From assembly GCA_934718785.1 (NCBI GenBank), contig CAKVAF010000028.1, positions 1-8,375 on the forward strand: DNA of 8,375 bases, in the 5' to 3' direction. The position numbers were made by a program, and so were the translations under genes. This document shows, piece by piece, positions 1 to 6,232 of the stretch (positions are counted from its first letter, which is position 1; each line of letters opens with the position of its first letter). This stretch comes from an uncultured Campylobacter sp. (GTDB lineage: Bacteria > Campylobacterota > Campylobacteria > Campylobacterales > Campylobacteraceae). The notes below the pieces were generated by a model, which worked only from the letters and a program-made list of their open reading frames with translations, was not told the origin of the DNA and searched no databases.

Positions 1-63
1 AACGATGAACCTTATGATAATTTTTATGTTAGAAAGACAAGTGTAAGAGCTTATATTTATTAA
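1..63 (+). CDS. C-terminal end of a probable outer-membrane beta-barrel protein (partial)
   Basis: Reading frame 1 is open from the window edge and ends at a TAA at 61-63, giving a 20-residue tail that finishes RKTSVRAYIY. The other two plus frames carry stops in this stretch. Alternating polar and hydrophobic residues ending in a terminal aromatic are the known signature of the last strand of Gram-negative outer-membrane barrels, which is read by the Bam machinery. A barrel protein, porin-like or autotransporter-like, is therefore the best guess, but 20 residues cannot fix the family. A terminator lies 40 bases downstream, which supports this being a real gene end. The start and most of the gene lie outside the window. 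Confidence 0.5.
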   Translation, partial: NDEPYDNFYVRKTSVRAYIY

Positions 64-86
64 GCAAACTGCTAAATAAATTTTAA

Positions 87-99
87 CCCCCCCCCCCCC
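87..99. repeat. Poly-C homopolymer tract, 13 C
   Basis: Thirteen consecutive C residues lie 23 bases after the stop of the upstream gene and 3 bases before a terminator stem. Poly-G/poly-C tracts of this length in Campylobacter are known slippage sites that switch surface-structure and restriction genes on and off. Here all three plus frames are closed by TAA codons at 61, 77 and 84, so changes in tract length cannot alter the upstream protein. Any effect would have to act on the transcript end or on something antisense. Confidence 0.95.
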
Positions 100-102
100 T
101 AG

Positions 103-140
103 AAAGCCCTTTATCTTTATTTAAATTTAAAGGGCTTTTT
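103..140 (+). terminator. Rho-independent terminator
   Basis: A perfect 11-base inverted repeat (aaagcccttta at 103-113 with its complement at 128-138) encloses a 14-base AT-rich loop and is followed by T residues. It sits 40 bases after the stop of the partial gene at the left edge and should end its transcript. The minus-strand genes converge on this site, so it could also serve them, but the T run is weaker in that direction. Confidence 0.85.
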
Positions 141-200
141 CAGCCCCCTTGATTTTATCAACTCGCTAAGTTTAAGTTATTTTAAATTATATTTTTAATA

Positions 201-356
201 GATATAAGAATTTATTTTAAAAATTTAGATAATAGATTGCTTCGGCGTTTTACTTCTCGCAATGACGCAATAGAATTTTAAAAAATTTAAAATCTCCGTC
301 ATTGCGAGAAAATTTGCAGAATTTTTGTGCCAATCTATCAATTCTTATTAATATCA
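201..356. repeat. Nested inverted-repeat (MITE/REP-like) intergenic element
   Basis: Three pairs of inverted arms are nested around one centre. The inner arms ttctcgcaatgacg (254-267) and cgtcattgcgagaa (297-310) are perfect over 14 bp. The middle arms atagattg (232-239) and caatctat (331-338) are perfect over 8 bp. The outer arms are built from ataagaatt (204-212) and aattcttat (340-348); with their gatat/atatc ends they reach 201 and 356, with a 4-base insertion on the right. The core cgtcattgcgag with outer gattg/caatc resembles dispersed palindromic repeats found in many bacterial genomes. No open frame crosses it. It fills most of the 275-base gap between the terminator and the 230-residue gene, and its RNA would fold into a long hairpin at the 3' end of the minus-strand genes. 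Confidence 0.75.
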
Positions 357-415
357 ATAAATTTATTCAAACATTCATCGCAGTTTTGAAATTTTACTCA
401 AATATTTTAAAAAAT

Positions 416-1108
416 TCATAAAATCAAATTTTGAATTTTTTCTAAATTTTCACTCATTTGAGTAAAATTTTCTTCTAAGCTTAAGTTTTTAGCGATGAAA
501 AAAGGATTGCTAAGGCTTGCTATGAGTGCGAAATTGCCATAAATTAAAAGCTTGTTTGTGTTAAACTCGCTTGTTTTAAGCTTGATTAAAAGCTCGTTTT
601 TATCACAAGTTTTTAAGCTCTTTTTAAATTTAAAATCTGGCTTAAGCCTTATTAAAATACCTAAAAATACGCCCCCACTCGCTCTAAAACTCATATCAAA
701 AAGGCTGAAATTTGAAAATTCTAAGGCATTATTTGCCTTAAAATCTTTAATATTTTCAAAAAGTGCGTTTAAGCCTTGTTTTTCAAACTCATCTAAGCTC
801 AAATTTGCACCGCTAAAATGAGCTTTAAAAGAGCTTAAAAAAAGCCTTAAAGCCCTAGCTTCAAGTATATTTTTAGCCTTAAAAAGCCTTTGAGTAAAAA
901 AGCGAAAAAACGCTACCGCAAAAAGCGCAGAAATGGCAATGGAGATGATGATATCTTTTGTGAAAAAAAACGCCACCGCAAAAAAGCCTAAAGCTTCAAT
1001 AAAGCTTAAAATTTGAGCGATTTTTATGCGCTTTAAAAGTAAAGCTCGGCTAGCTTCTAGCTCTTTAAACTCAGTACTTTGAAAGCAAGATTGTAAAAGA
1101 TTTTGCAT
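416..1108 (-). CDS. Two-helix membrane protein, DUF3137-like (230 aa)
   Basis: This is an intact 230-residue frame starting at ATG after a weak purine site (ttgagataaaaATG). The N-terminal 25-30 residues are charged and polar. Two hydrophobic segments follow at about residues 31-49 and 53-70, probably a membrane hairpin, and the remaining 160 residues form a soluble domain. That domain has FSNFSLFDMSFRASGG at about 130-145, then VFLGILIRLKPDF, which recalls the F-x-G-ilv-hydrophobic-D-F step of DUF3137 proteins, a family of unknown function. The family match is from pattern memory only. It follows the 42-residue gene by 17 bases on the same strand and is probably the last gene of the minus-strand group. 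Both ends look complete, and no frameshift is seen although neighbouring genes are broken. Confidence 0.7.
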   Translation of the reverse strand: MQNLLQSCFQSTEFKELEASRALLLKRIKIAQILSFIEALGFFAVAFFFTKDIIISIAISALFAVAFFRFFTQRLFKAKNILEARALRLFLSSFKAHFSGANLSLDEFEKQGLNALFENIKDFKANNALEFSNFSLFDMSFRASGGVFLGILIRLKPDFKFKKSLKTCDKNELLIKLKTSEFNTNKLLIYGNFALIASLSNPFFIAKNLSLEENFTQMSENLEKIQNLIL

Positions 1109-1125
1109 TTTTATCTCAATAAATT

Positions 1126-1254
1126 TTAGCTTTCAAAAGCTCTTTTGACAGGCACTAAAACAGGGCTTTGTGTATCCTTATAAAGAGCCGAGTTTATCAG
1201 TGTTTGCAAGGCTATGTTTAAACTCGTTGCAAAGGCGATGCGATAATAAATCAT
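1126..1254 (-). CDS. Small protein of unknown function (42 aa), possibly a truncated gene
   Basis: An ATG frame of 42 codons begins MIYYRIAFATSLN and ends PVLVPVKRAFES. A usable ribosome binding site (aggaaaaatATG) precedes it. It lies 29 bases after the end of the cold-shock gene and 17 bases before the DUF3137-like gene, so it fits an operon. No clear membrane segment is present. The YYRIA start and the VLVPVKR stretch faintly recall the N-terminal domain of the primosomal helicase PriA, in which case this would be the stub of a deleted gene. That resemblance is weak and not relied on. No continuation was found in other frames after the stop. Confidence 0.45.
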   Translation of the reverse strand: MIYYRIAFATSLNIALQTLINSALYKDTQSPVLVPVKRAFES

Positions 1255-1283
1255 ATTTTTCCTGCCTTAAAAAATGTAAAAAT

Positions 1284-1702
1284 TTATGAAAAAAATAAAA
1301 ATCCTAAAAAACCCAAAAAAATTATAAATAAAATAAGTAAAAAAATGCTAACTACATACATTAACGAGTCGCTTTGGAACTGCTTAATTGTGTAAGCACA
1401 GTAAGGGCAATGGCTCGCATAGGGTGCGTTATGAGATATTGAATTCTTGGGATGATTTTTTTCTTGCACTGCGGGCAGGTGATTCTGTCATCTTGCTTTT
1501 TTGAAGCACTTTTTAAAAGCGTGATATGAGTGGCATATTTGCCCTTATGATTTTCTTTAAGCTCAAATTCCACCTCATCATTGCCGCAAGGCACGCTAGG
1601 GTTTTTCCACTCTTTGATATTAAAATAAACATCTTCTTTATTTTCATCAAAAATAAAGCCAAAACCCTCTTGCTCTTTATAAAATTTGATGATTCCTTTC
1701 AT
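1284..1702 (-). pseudogene. Cold-shock domain / zinc-ribbon / membrane-tail protein, frameshifted
   Basis: Two overlapping frames form one protein. The first (ATG ending at 1702, stop 1361) gives a cold-shock nucleic-acid-binding domain at residues 1-65, with the RNP1-like GFGFI at 13-17 and an RNP2-like DVYFNI at 24-29, followed by CPQC at 76-79. The second (1284-1469) gives HCPYC and a C-terminal hydrophobic helix (YVVSIFLLILFIIFLGF). Joining them restores a two-CxxC zinc ribbon and a membrane anchor, about 139 residues in all. One missing base explains the break. The A7 run (minus strand, 1456-1462) is a natural site, but IIPR just after it looks genuine, so the indel may lie nearer 1422-1450. 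Cold-shock plus membrane-tail proteins next to typA are known in Campylobacter; the proposed role is RNA binding at the membrane. The defect may be real or an assembly error. Confidence 0.75.
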
Positions 1703-1831
1703 TTCTTGCCTTTAAAATTTTTAACTTAAGTTCAAAACTCGCGCCGCTGTCTTGTAATTACCCCTTAAATTCAATAAGCAGAATTTTAAGATTTGGGATT
1801 TGATGGTGTTTTAAGGGTTGTGCAAAATTTC

Positions 1832-1868
1832 TTAAACAAGACTAGGCAAGTAGCCTGCCGCAGTTTAA
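1832..1868. other. Structured GC-richer island between typA and the cold-shock gene
   Basis: The 206-base spacer 1703-1908 has no convincing gene. Within it, ttaaac (1832-1837) pairs with gtttaa (1863-1868), and inside that ggca (1845-1848) pairs with tgcc (1856-1859), giving an interrupted hairpin. Its G+C content stands out from the surrounding AT-rich spacer. No clear T run follows on either strand, so it is not a standard terminator. It might be a processing site or a small RNA. It lies in the 3' region of typA. Confidence 0.3.
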
Positions 1869-1908
1869 AAAATTCAAACTCCCTTAAAAGAGCTCAAAAT
1901 ACAAGCGT

Positions 1909-3717
1909 TTAAGACTTGCTTTTTTCCATTCTTTTACGCTGAGTTGGGTCCAAATAACGCTTTCGCACGCGGATATTTTGAGGCGTTACCTCTACAAGCT
2001 CGTCTTCTTCTATCCACTCTAAAGCGCGCTCTAGACTTAGTTTTCTAGGTGGCACAAGCTTTATCGCATCATCGCTGCCGCTGGCGCGCACATTTGTAAG
2101 GTTTTTACCCTTGATAGGATTGACATCCAAATCATTTGGACGGCTATGCTCGCCGATAATCATTCCCACATAGACTTTTGTCTGCGGTTCGATGAAAAGC
2201 ACGCCCCTATCTTGTAGGTTAAAAAGCGAGTAGCCAAGCGCAACGCCGTTTTCCATACTGATTAAAGCCCCATTTCCACGCTTTTCAACCCCGCCGCTAA
2301 AAGGGCGAAATTCTAAAAAGCTGTGATTCATCACGCCTTCGCCTTTGGTGTCGGTTAAAAACTGCGAGCGAAAGCCTATGAGCCCACGCGCTGGGATTTC
2401 AAATTCAAGCCTTGTTTGCCCGTCCCCTGTGGGCGACATATTTTTCATTTCAGCCTTGCGTTTGCCAAGCTTTTCGATAACCGCACCGCTGAATTCATCT
2501 GGCACATCGATGACTAAATGCTCAAAAGGCTCGGTTTTGACGCCGTTTTCGTTCTTTACGATGACCTCAGGGCGTCCCATACAAAACTCAAAGCCCTCAC
2601 GGCGCATATTTTCAGCTAAAATGGTGATTTGCAGCTCCCCGCGCCCGCTCACTTTAAATTTACCCTCGCCGCTGGCTTCAAATTTCATCGCGATATTTGT
2701 TTTCATCTCAGCTTCAAGACGTTCTGCGATTTTATTTGAGGTTACATGCTTGCCCTCAGTGCCTGCTAGCGGTCCGTCATTGACACTAAAAACTATGCTA
2801 AGTGTGGGTTCTTCGATATGCAAAGGATCAAGCGGAGCAGGATTATTAGGATCTACCACACTATCGCCCACATCCAAAGCCTCAAAGCCCGCAATCGCCA
2901 CGATATCGCCCGTGTGTGCTTCTTCAATGTCCATTTTTTCAAGCCCCATAAAGCCTATAAGCTTAGAAATGCGCCCCTGCACCTTGCTGCCATCAGCTTT
3001 TGCTAAAAGCACGCTTTCATTTTTTCGCACTTTGCCATTAAAAATGCGCGCAATGCCGATTTTGCCCACAAAATTATCATAGCCAAGGGTAAAAACTTGA
3101 AGTTGCAAAGGATTTTCATCCTTGCCGCTAGGTGCTGGCACGCGCTCTAAAATCGTTTCAAAAAGTGGCTTCATATCCTTGCTTTCATCTTCTAAATTAA
3201 GCTTCGCGTAACCATTTTTAGCCGCGGCATAAACCACGGCAAAGTCTAGCTGCTCGTCATTTGCGCCAAGTGCGACGAAAAGATCGAAAATTTCATTCAC
3301 CACGCGGTCAGGATCAGCGGCGGGTTTGTCGATTTTATTGATAACGACGATGGGCTTAAGCCCCAAAGAAAGCGCCTTTTTCACAACAAATTTTGTTTGT
3401 GGCATGACGCCTTCTTGCGCATCCACAAGCAAAAGCACGCCATCGACCATTTTGAGCACGCGCTCGACCTCGCCACCAAAGTCCGCGTGGCCCGGAGTGT
3501 CGATGATATTGATTTTTGTGCCTTTATAATTTATCGCGGTGTTTTTTGAAAGTATGGTGATACCGCGCTCTTTTTCGATGTCGTTGCTATCCATGACGCG
3601 CTCAGCGATTTGCTCGCGCTCGCTAAAGGTGCCTGACTGCTTCAAAAGCTCATCGACCATAGTTGTTTTTCCGTGATCTACGTGCGCGATAACGGCTATA
3701 TTTCTAATGTTTTGCAA
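1909..3717 (-). CDS. typA: Ribosome-associated GTPase TypA/BipA (602 aa)
   Basis: TypA (BipA) is a cytoplasmic translational GTPase of the EF-G family that binds the ribosome and supports 50S assembly and growth under stress or cold. The 602-residue length is normal for the family. The GTPase motifs are complete: P-loop AHVDHGKT at 11-18, switch I RGITI at 51-55, DTPGH at 73-77 and NKID at 127-130. Beta-barrel domain 2, the EF-G-like domains and the TypA C-terminal domain follow, with [13 protein letters not shown] and [19 protein letters not shown] as recognisable family blocks. The start is TTG (minus strand, 3715-3717), chosen because an AAGGAG site lies 6 bases upstream and the next residues [17 protein letters not shown] match the family N-terminus. 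No frameshift is seen over 1.8 kb. It is probably the first gene of the minus-strand group and is divergent from the accessory region. Confidence 0.98.
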   Translation of the reverse strand: MQNIRNIAVIAHVDHGKTTMVDELLKQSGTFSEREQIAERVMDSNDIEKERGITILSKNTAINYKGTKINIIDTPGHADFGGEVERVLKMVDGVLLLVDAQEGVMPQTKFVVKKALSLGLKPIVVINKIDKPAADPDRVVNEIFDLFVALGANDEQLDFAVVYAAAKNGYAKLNLEDESKDMKPLFETILERVPAPSGKDENPLQLQVFTLGYDNFVGKIGIARIFNGKVRKNESVLLAKADGSKVQGRISKLIGFMGLEKMDIEEAHTGDIVAIAGFEALDVGDSVVDPNNPAPLDPLHIEEPTLSIVFSVNDGPLAGTEGKHVTSNKIAERLEAEMKTNIAMKFEASGEGKFKVSGRGELQITILAENMRREGFEFCMGRPEVIVKNENGVKTEPFEHLVIDVPDEFSGAVIEKLGKRKAEMKNMSPTGDGQTRLEFEIPARGLIGFRSQFLTDTKGEGVMNHSFLEFRPFSGGVEKRGNGALISMENGVALGYSLFNLQDRGVLFIEPQTKVYVGMIIGEHSRPNDLDVNPIKGKNLTNVRASGSDDAIKLVPPRKLSLERALEWIEEDELVEVTPQNIRVRKRYLDPTQRKRMEKSKS

Positions 3718-3723
3718 GATTTT

Positions 3724-3729
3724 CTCCTT
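3724..3729 (-). promoter_or_regulatory. Shine-Dalgarno site that fixes the TTG start of typA
   Basis: On the minus strand aaggag ends six bases before TTG at 3715-3717. The nearest in-frame ATG lies well inside the GTPase domain (Met20), after the P-loop, so TTG is the only start that keeps the nucleotide-binding site. Confidence 0.85.
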
Positions 3730-3792
3730 GATTTTGCACTATTTAAATTATCCTTAAATTTCGCTTTTTAATATTTTAAAATAAAGCTTGCA

Positions 3793-3798
3793 ATTTTA
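3793..3798 (-). promoter_or_regulatory. Candidate -10 element of the typA promoter
   Basis: On the minus strand taaaat follows a T-rich stretch (gcaaaaatttgc). This is the usual Campylobacter sigma-70 layout of a good -10 with periodic T tracts in place of a -35. It predicts a leader of about 70 bases. A second candidate, tataaa, lies further upstream at 3821-3826. Neither can be confirmed by eye. Confidence 0.3.
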
Positions 3799-3829
3799 GC
3801 AAATTTTTGCTTAAAGCAAGTTTTATAAC

Positions 3830-3882
3830 AAAGGGACAAAATTTTGTCTATTGAAAGGGTTAGAATTTCATTGCTTTAAAAA
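3830..3882 (+). repeat. Upstream module copy 1 (with copy 2 at 4727-4779)
   Basis: The first 23 bases are identical to 4727-4749, and 21 of the next 30 align without gaps, including shared blocks gtta, tttcat and ctttaaaaa. The copy lies 93 bases before the ATG of the unrecognised gene at 3976. It occupies the divergent spacer shared with typA, so whatever binds here could influence both directions. Confidence 0.85.
3835..3848. promoter_or_regulatory. Perfect 14-bp palindrome, probable operator, copy 1
   Basis: The sequence gacaaaattttgtc is fully self-complementary with no spacer, as expected for a site bound by a dimeric repressor or activator and not for an RNA hairpin. It lies 5 bases after a -10-like tataac (3824-3829), so a bound protein would overlap the start of transcription. 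The identical palindrome recurs at 4732-4745. No regulator can be assigned. Confidence 0.6.
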
Positions 3883-3975
3883 AGTATAACAAATAAGCGC
3901 AATTAAATTTTTAAAATCAAGGATTTTGACTTATAGTTTAAAACAAAATACAAAAATCAATTTAAAGGAGAAACA

Positions 3976-4636
3976 ATGAATAAGTTAAAAGAGCCTATTA
4001 TTCAGGCTTTGCCATTTGTAAGAATTTATTCTCATAGGAAAAATAGTCCATTAGCCATCATTTATCCACGACAAAAAATGCTCAATAAGCTAAGAATAAA
4101 GCTTAAACAAGGCTTTGCACACATTGGTTTTGCCGCGCTTTGTGGCTTTTTTACCCTTATAAAGCGAAGAAGAAATTCGCATTTTTAATTTATGTTATTG
4201 ATTTAAACTTTGATTTAGAGAGTTTTATCAAGGATTTGGGCGCAGAATTTGGCTTTAAATTCGCTATTTACTCACAAAAAGAGGCTACTTTAAAACTTTA
4301 AATTTACACACGCAAAGCTTTGTGGGCAAAACATTTAAAACACAACTTTTTGACGCGCAGGGTTATTTAAGCCAAAAGTCTTTAATCGCGCTTAGCACTA
4401 TCATCACTGCTCTTTTTAAAATAAGATTTAATGTTCAAGGTGCGGGTGAAGAGACACTTTTGCGCATTTTAGGTTTGAAAGAAAAATGTATCGTCTCTTT
4501 TGACATTAAGCGTGCGCCTTGGGGCTTTTCAGGTGGAGTTAAGCGTAATTTTAGATACAACTACGCAAATTCCATACTCAAGGATTTGATTTTCTATCTT
4601 AAAAAAGATATTTTTGAGAGCGAGTATTTGGGCTAA
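3976..4636 (+). pseudogene. Unrecognised gene broken by two frameshifts (about 220 aa if repaired)
   Basis: Three consecutive frames make one protein. It starts at ATG 3976 after a strong aaaggag site and runs in the first frame to about 4150. It continues through AKKKFAFLIYVIDLNFDL in the second frame to a TAA at 4299. It then continues through FVGKTFKTQLFDAQGYL in the third frame to the TAA at 4634. Each step is what a single-base deletion would give; the first probably lies near the T6 run at 4147-4152 and the second near 4285-4300. The repaired protein has a basic N-terminus, no signal peptide, and a C-terminal half with GAGEETLLRILG and RAPWGFSGGVKRNFRYNY. I do not recognise the family. 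The upstream module shared with the next gene suggests common control with the 53-residue protein and the AAA+ ATPase. Confidence 0.65.
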
Positions 4637-4726
4637 ATTGCAATCTCAAGGGACAATATCAGTAGCGGTTTTGAATTGATTAAAAAAAATTAAAGCTTAA
4701 ATTTATAATCTATAAATCCGTTCTTT

Positions 4727-4779
4727 AAAGGGACAAAATTTTGTCTATTTAGTCTGTTAAACTTTCATCACTTTAAAAA
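4727..4779 (+). repeat. Upstream module copy 2 (with copy 1 at 3830-3882)
   Basis: This is the second copy of the direct repeat described at 3830. It lies 35 bases before the ATG of the 53-residue gene, against 93 bases for copy 1. Upstream sequences differ, so the similarity is local to the module. A partial third match (aagggacaa, 4648-4656) occurs just after the previous gene but lacks the second half of the palindrome. Confidence 0.85.
4732..4745. promoter_or_regulatory. Perfect 14-bp palindrome, probable operator, copy 2
   Basis: This is identical to the palindrome at 3835-3848. It lies downstream of a consensus -10 (tataat, 4704-4709) and a second one (tataaa, 4711-4716), so it would sit at or just after the start of transcription, a usual position for a repressor site. 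The genes controlled would be the 53-residue protein and the AAA+ ATPase. Confidence 0.6.
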
Positions 4780-4814
4780 TCAATCAAGCACCAAGCTTGA
4801 AAAAAGGAGAAATC

Positions 4815-4976
4815 ATGCTCACTAGAGAAGAAAAAGAATTCGTTCAAGCGACTCAAAGCATACAAAAAAAGCGCGAAAAGCAAAGCTTAATCGCAGATAA
4901 AGCGGATAAAAAGGCGCGCTCAAACACCCAAGCAAGCCTTAAGAGCAAAAAACGCTCAGCCAAGATGAGTATCTAA
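4815..4976 (+). CDS. Small basic protein of unknown function (53 aa)
   Basis: An intact ATG frame of 53 codons is preceded by a strong site (aaggagaaatcATG) nearly the same as that of the gene at 3976. The protein has 11 Lys and 4 Arg against 6 acidic residues, begins MLTREEKEFVQATQSIQ and ends KKRSAKMSI. It has no Cys, no membrane helix and only one aromatic residue. It is probably helical in the first half and disordered and basic at the end, which would suit binding to nucleic acid or to an acidic partner. It ends 20 bases before the AAA+ gene and lies directly under the palindromic upstream module, so it probably leads that operon. I do not recognise the family. It could be an adaptor for the ATPase, which is a guess from position only. 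Confidence 0.6.
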   Translation: MLTREEKEFVQATQSIQKKREKQSLIADKADKKARSNTQASLKSKKRSAKMSI

Positions 4977-4996
4977 CCCTTAAAGCAATCTTTTAT

Positions 4997-6071
4997 ATGC
5001 TTAAAATTTTAAGCGATGAAAGCCTTTTGAATGTGGCTTTTAAAAAGAATTATAAGGATAATTTTTTTTGATGAGACTTTACCTTTTTTGACTTTGTATT
5101 TGAATTTAAACTTAAAAAATGAGAGTAAAAGCGCGCTTAAAAGCTTATTTAAAGATACTTTTTTAAGCTTAGAAAAAGAGCTTTTGCACCTTAAAAAAGA
5201 TGTGATTTTAGAGCAGAATTTAAACTTAAACGCGCTCGAGCTTAAAATCATCGAATTTACCATGCTTGTAAGAGAAATTCGGCAGTTTAACAATTTCCTT
5301 GATTTTTATAAGTTAAACTCTTTTCGAGAAACGATAAAATTTCTTTTCTTGGCTTTTTGATAGTGATAAAAGCGAGTTTGAAAGCGTGATAAAATCTAAG
5401 GCTATGCTTATATATAATGATATTATAGAATTTGAAACGCCTTATAATCATTATAAAAATGTGAATTCTACTTTTGATTTTAAAAGCTCAAATTTTGCTT
5501 ATCATCTTTTAAGCAAAAATGAAAGCGAAGCTGTGTTTTTAAAAAAAACTTTGTGCTGCCTTGTGCGAGCAGTGATTTGGGTATTGATGATTATACGCAT
5601 ATTAAGAAGCGTGATTTGCTGTTTGAGTATCTTAAAAAAGCGAGTTTGAGCACACAAATAGGCGTCAATGTGCTGATTTACGGACACGCAGGCACAGGAA
5701 AGAGTGAATTTGCCAAGGTTTTAGCAAAAAATTTAAATCTAAATCTCTATGAAGTCGCCTTTGAAACTAAAAAAAATATGGCGCAAGGCGATGAGCGTCT
5801 CAGCCTTTATAAAATGGCACAAAATTTTCTAAAGCCCAAAGAATCGCTACTGCTTTATGATGAAGCCGAGGACATTTTCAAAAAAAATAAAGACAATGAA
5901 AAGCAAGAGTATAAAATGTGGCTCAACCGCGCGCTAGAAAGCAATAAAATCTCGACCATCTGGATAACAAATGATGTTGATTGTATCGATGAAGCGATTA
6001 TTAGGCGCTTTGATTTTATCATTAAAATGAATGTGCCTAAAAAAAGCGTTCGAAAGCAAATTTTGTGCTAA
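4997..6071 (+). pseudogene. AAA+ ATPase with three frameshifts (about 357 aa if repaired)
   Basis: The pieces read in order: MLKILSDESLLNVAF from ATG 4997; DETLPFLTLYLNLNL to a TGA near 5360; WLFDSDKSEFESVIKSK to about 5540; then LPCASSDLGIDDYTHIK to the stop at 6069. The last piece is a complete AAA+ core: Walker A GHAGTGKS at about 5682-5705, Walker B LLLYDEAED, sensor 1 TIWITND, and an arginine region DEAIIRRFDF. It resembles stand-alone AAA+ proteins of the SpoVK/COG0464 type, which remodel protein complexes. The breaks fit one extra T in T8 (5062-5069), one extra base near 5340-5350, and one lost A in A8 (5541-5548). The protein also looks shorter than its relatives at the C-terminus. 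It follows the 53-residue gene by 20 bases. As read here no functional protein is made. Confidence 0.8.
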
Positions 6072-6201
6072 ATTTAAGATAAAATCATAAAAACGATTTT
6101 GAAAGAATTTTATATGGACTACTAAATCTTTTGGAAAATACTTAATTTACGCAAATTTACAAAAGTTTGGTTTTATTTGCAAATTGTAAAGAAAATTTAA
6201 G

Positions 6202-6227
6202 TAAAATGGGATACAAATAAAAGGGAG
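6202..6227 (+). promoter_or_regulatory. Probable -10 and ribosome binding site of the DUF262 gene
   Basis: A taaaat hexamer at 6202-6207 follows a run of T-rich sequence, and aagggag at 6221-6227 lies 5 bases before the ATG at 6233. This suggests that the nuclease gene has its own promoter with a leader of about 20 bases and is not simply read through from the AAA+ gene. The rest of the 6072-6232 spacer shows no gene. Confidence 0.5.
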
Positions 6228-6232
6228 CTAAA

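Noticed and set aside
552..821. Plus-strand frame antisense to the 230-aa membrane protein gene
   Set aside because: It lies wholly inside the intact minus-strand gene and has low-complexity Leu/Lys/Ser content without any recognisable domain.
1526..1729. Plus-strand 67-codon frame over the cold-shock gene
   Set aside because: It is antisense to the cold-shock domain, whose RNP motifs identify the minus strand as coding.
2345..3082. Long plus-strand open frame of 245 codons inside typA
   Set aside because: It is antisense to the conserved typA coding sequence, is Ser/Pro-rich with no family pattern, and has no ribosome binding site. It is a shadow of typA codon usage, as are the frames at 2818-3006 and 3326-3529.
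3835..3848. The palindrome gacaaaattttgtc as an RNA terminator or hairpin
   Set aside because: It has no loop, so the RNA stem would be only about five pairs, and no T run follows. A DNA-binding site is more likely.
3830..4779. The repeated palindromic module as a CRISPR or insertion-sequence end pair
   Set aside because: There are only two copies, 897 bases apart and in direct orientation. There is no array of spacers and no transposase between them.
5009..5293. Minus-strand 94-codon frame over the AAA+ gene, with a similar one at 5502-5687
   Set aside because: Both are antisense to sequence that reads as continuous AAA+ protein on the plus strand after simple indel repair, and neither has a family pattern.
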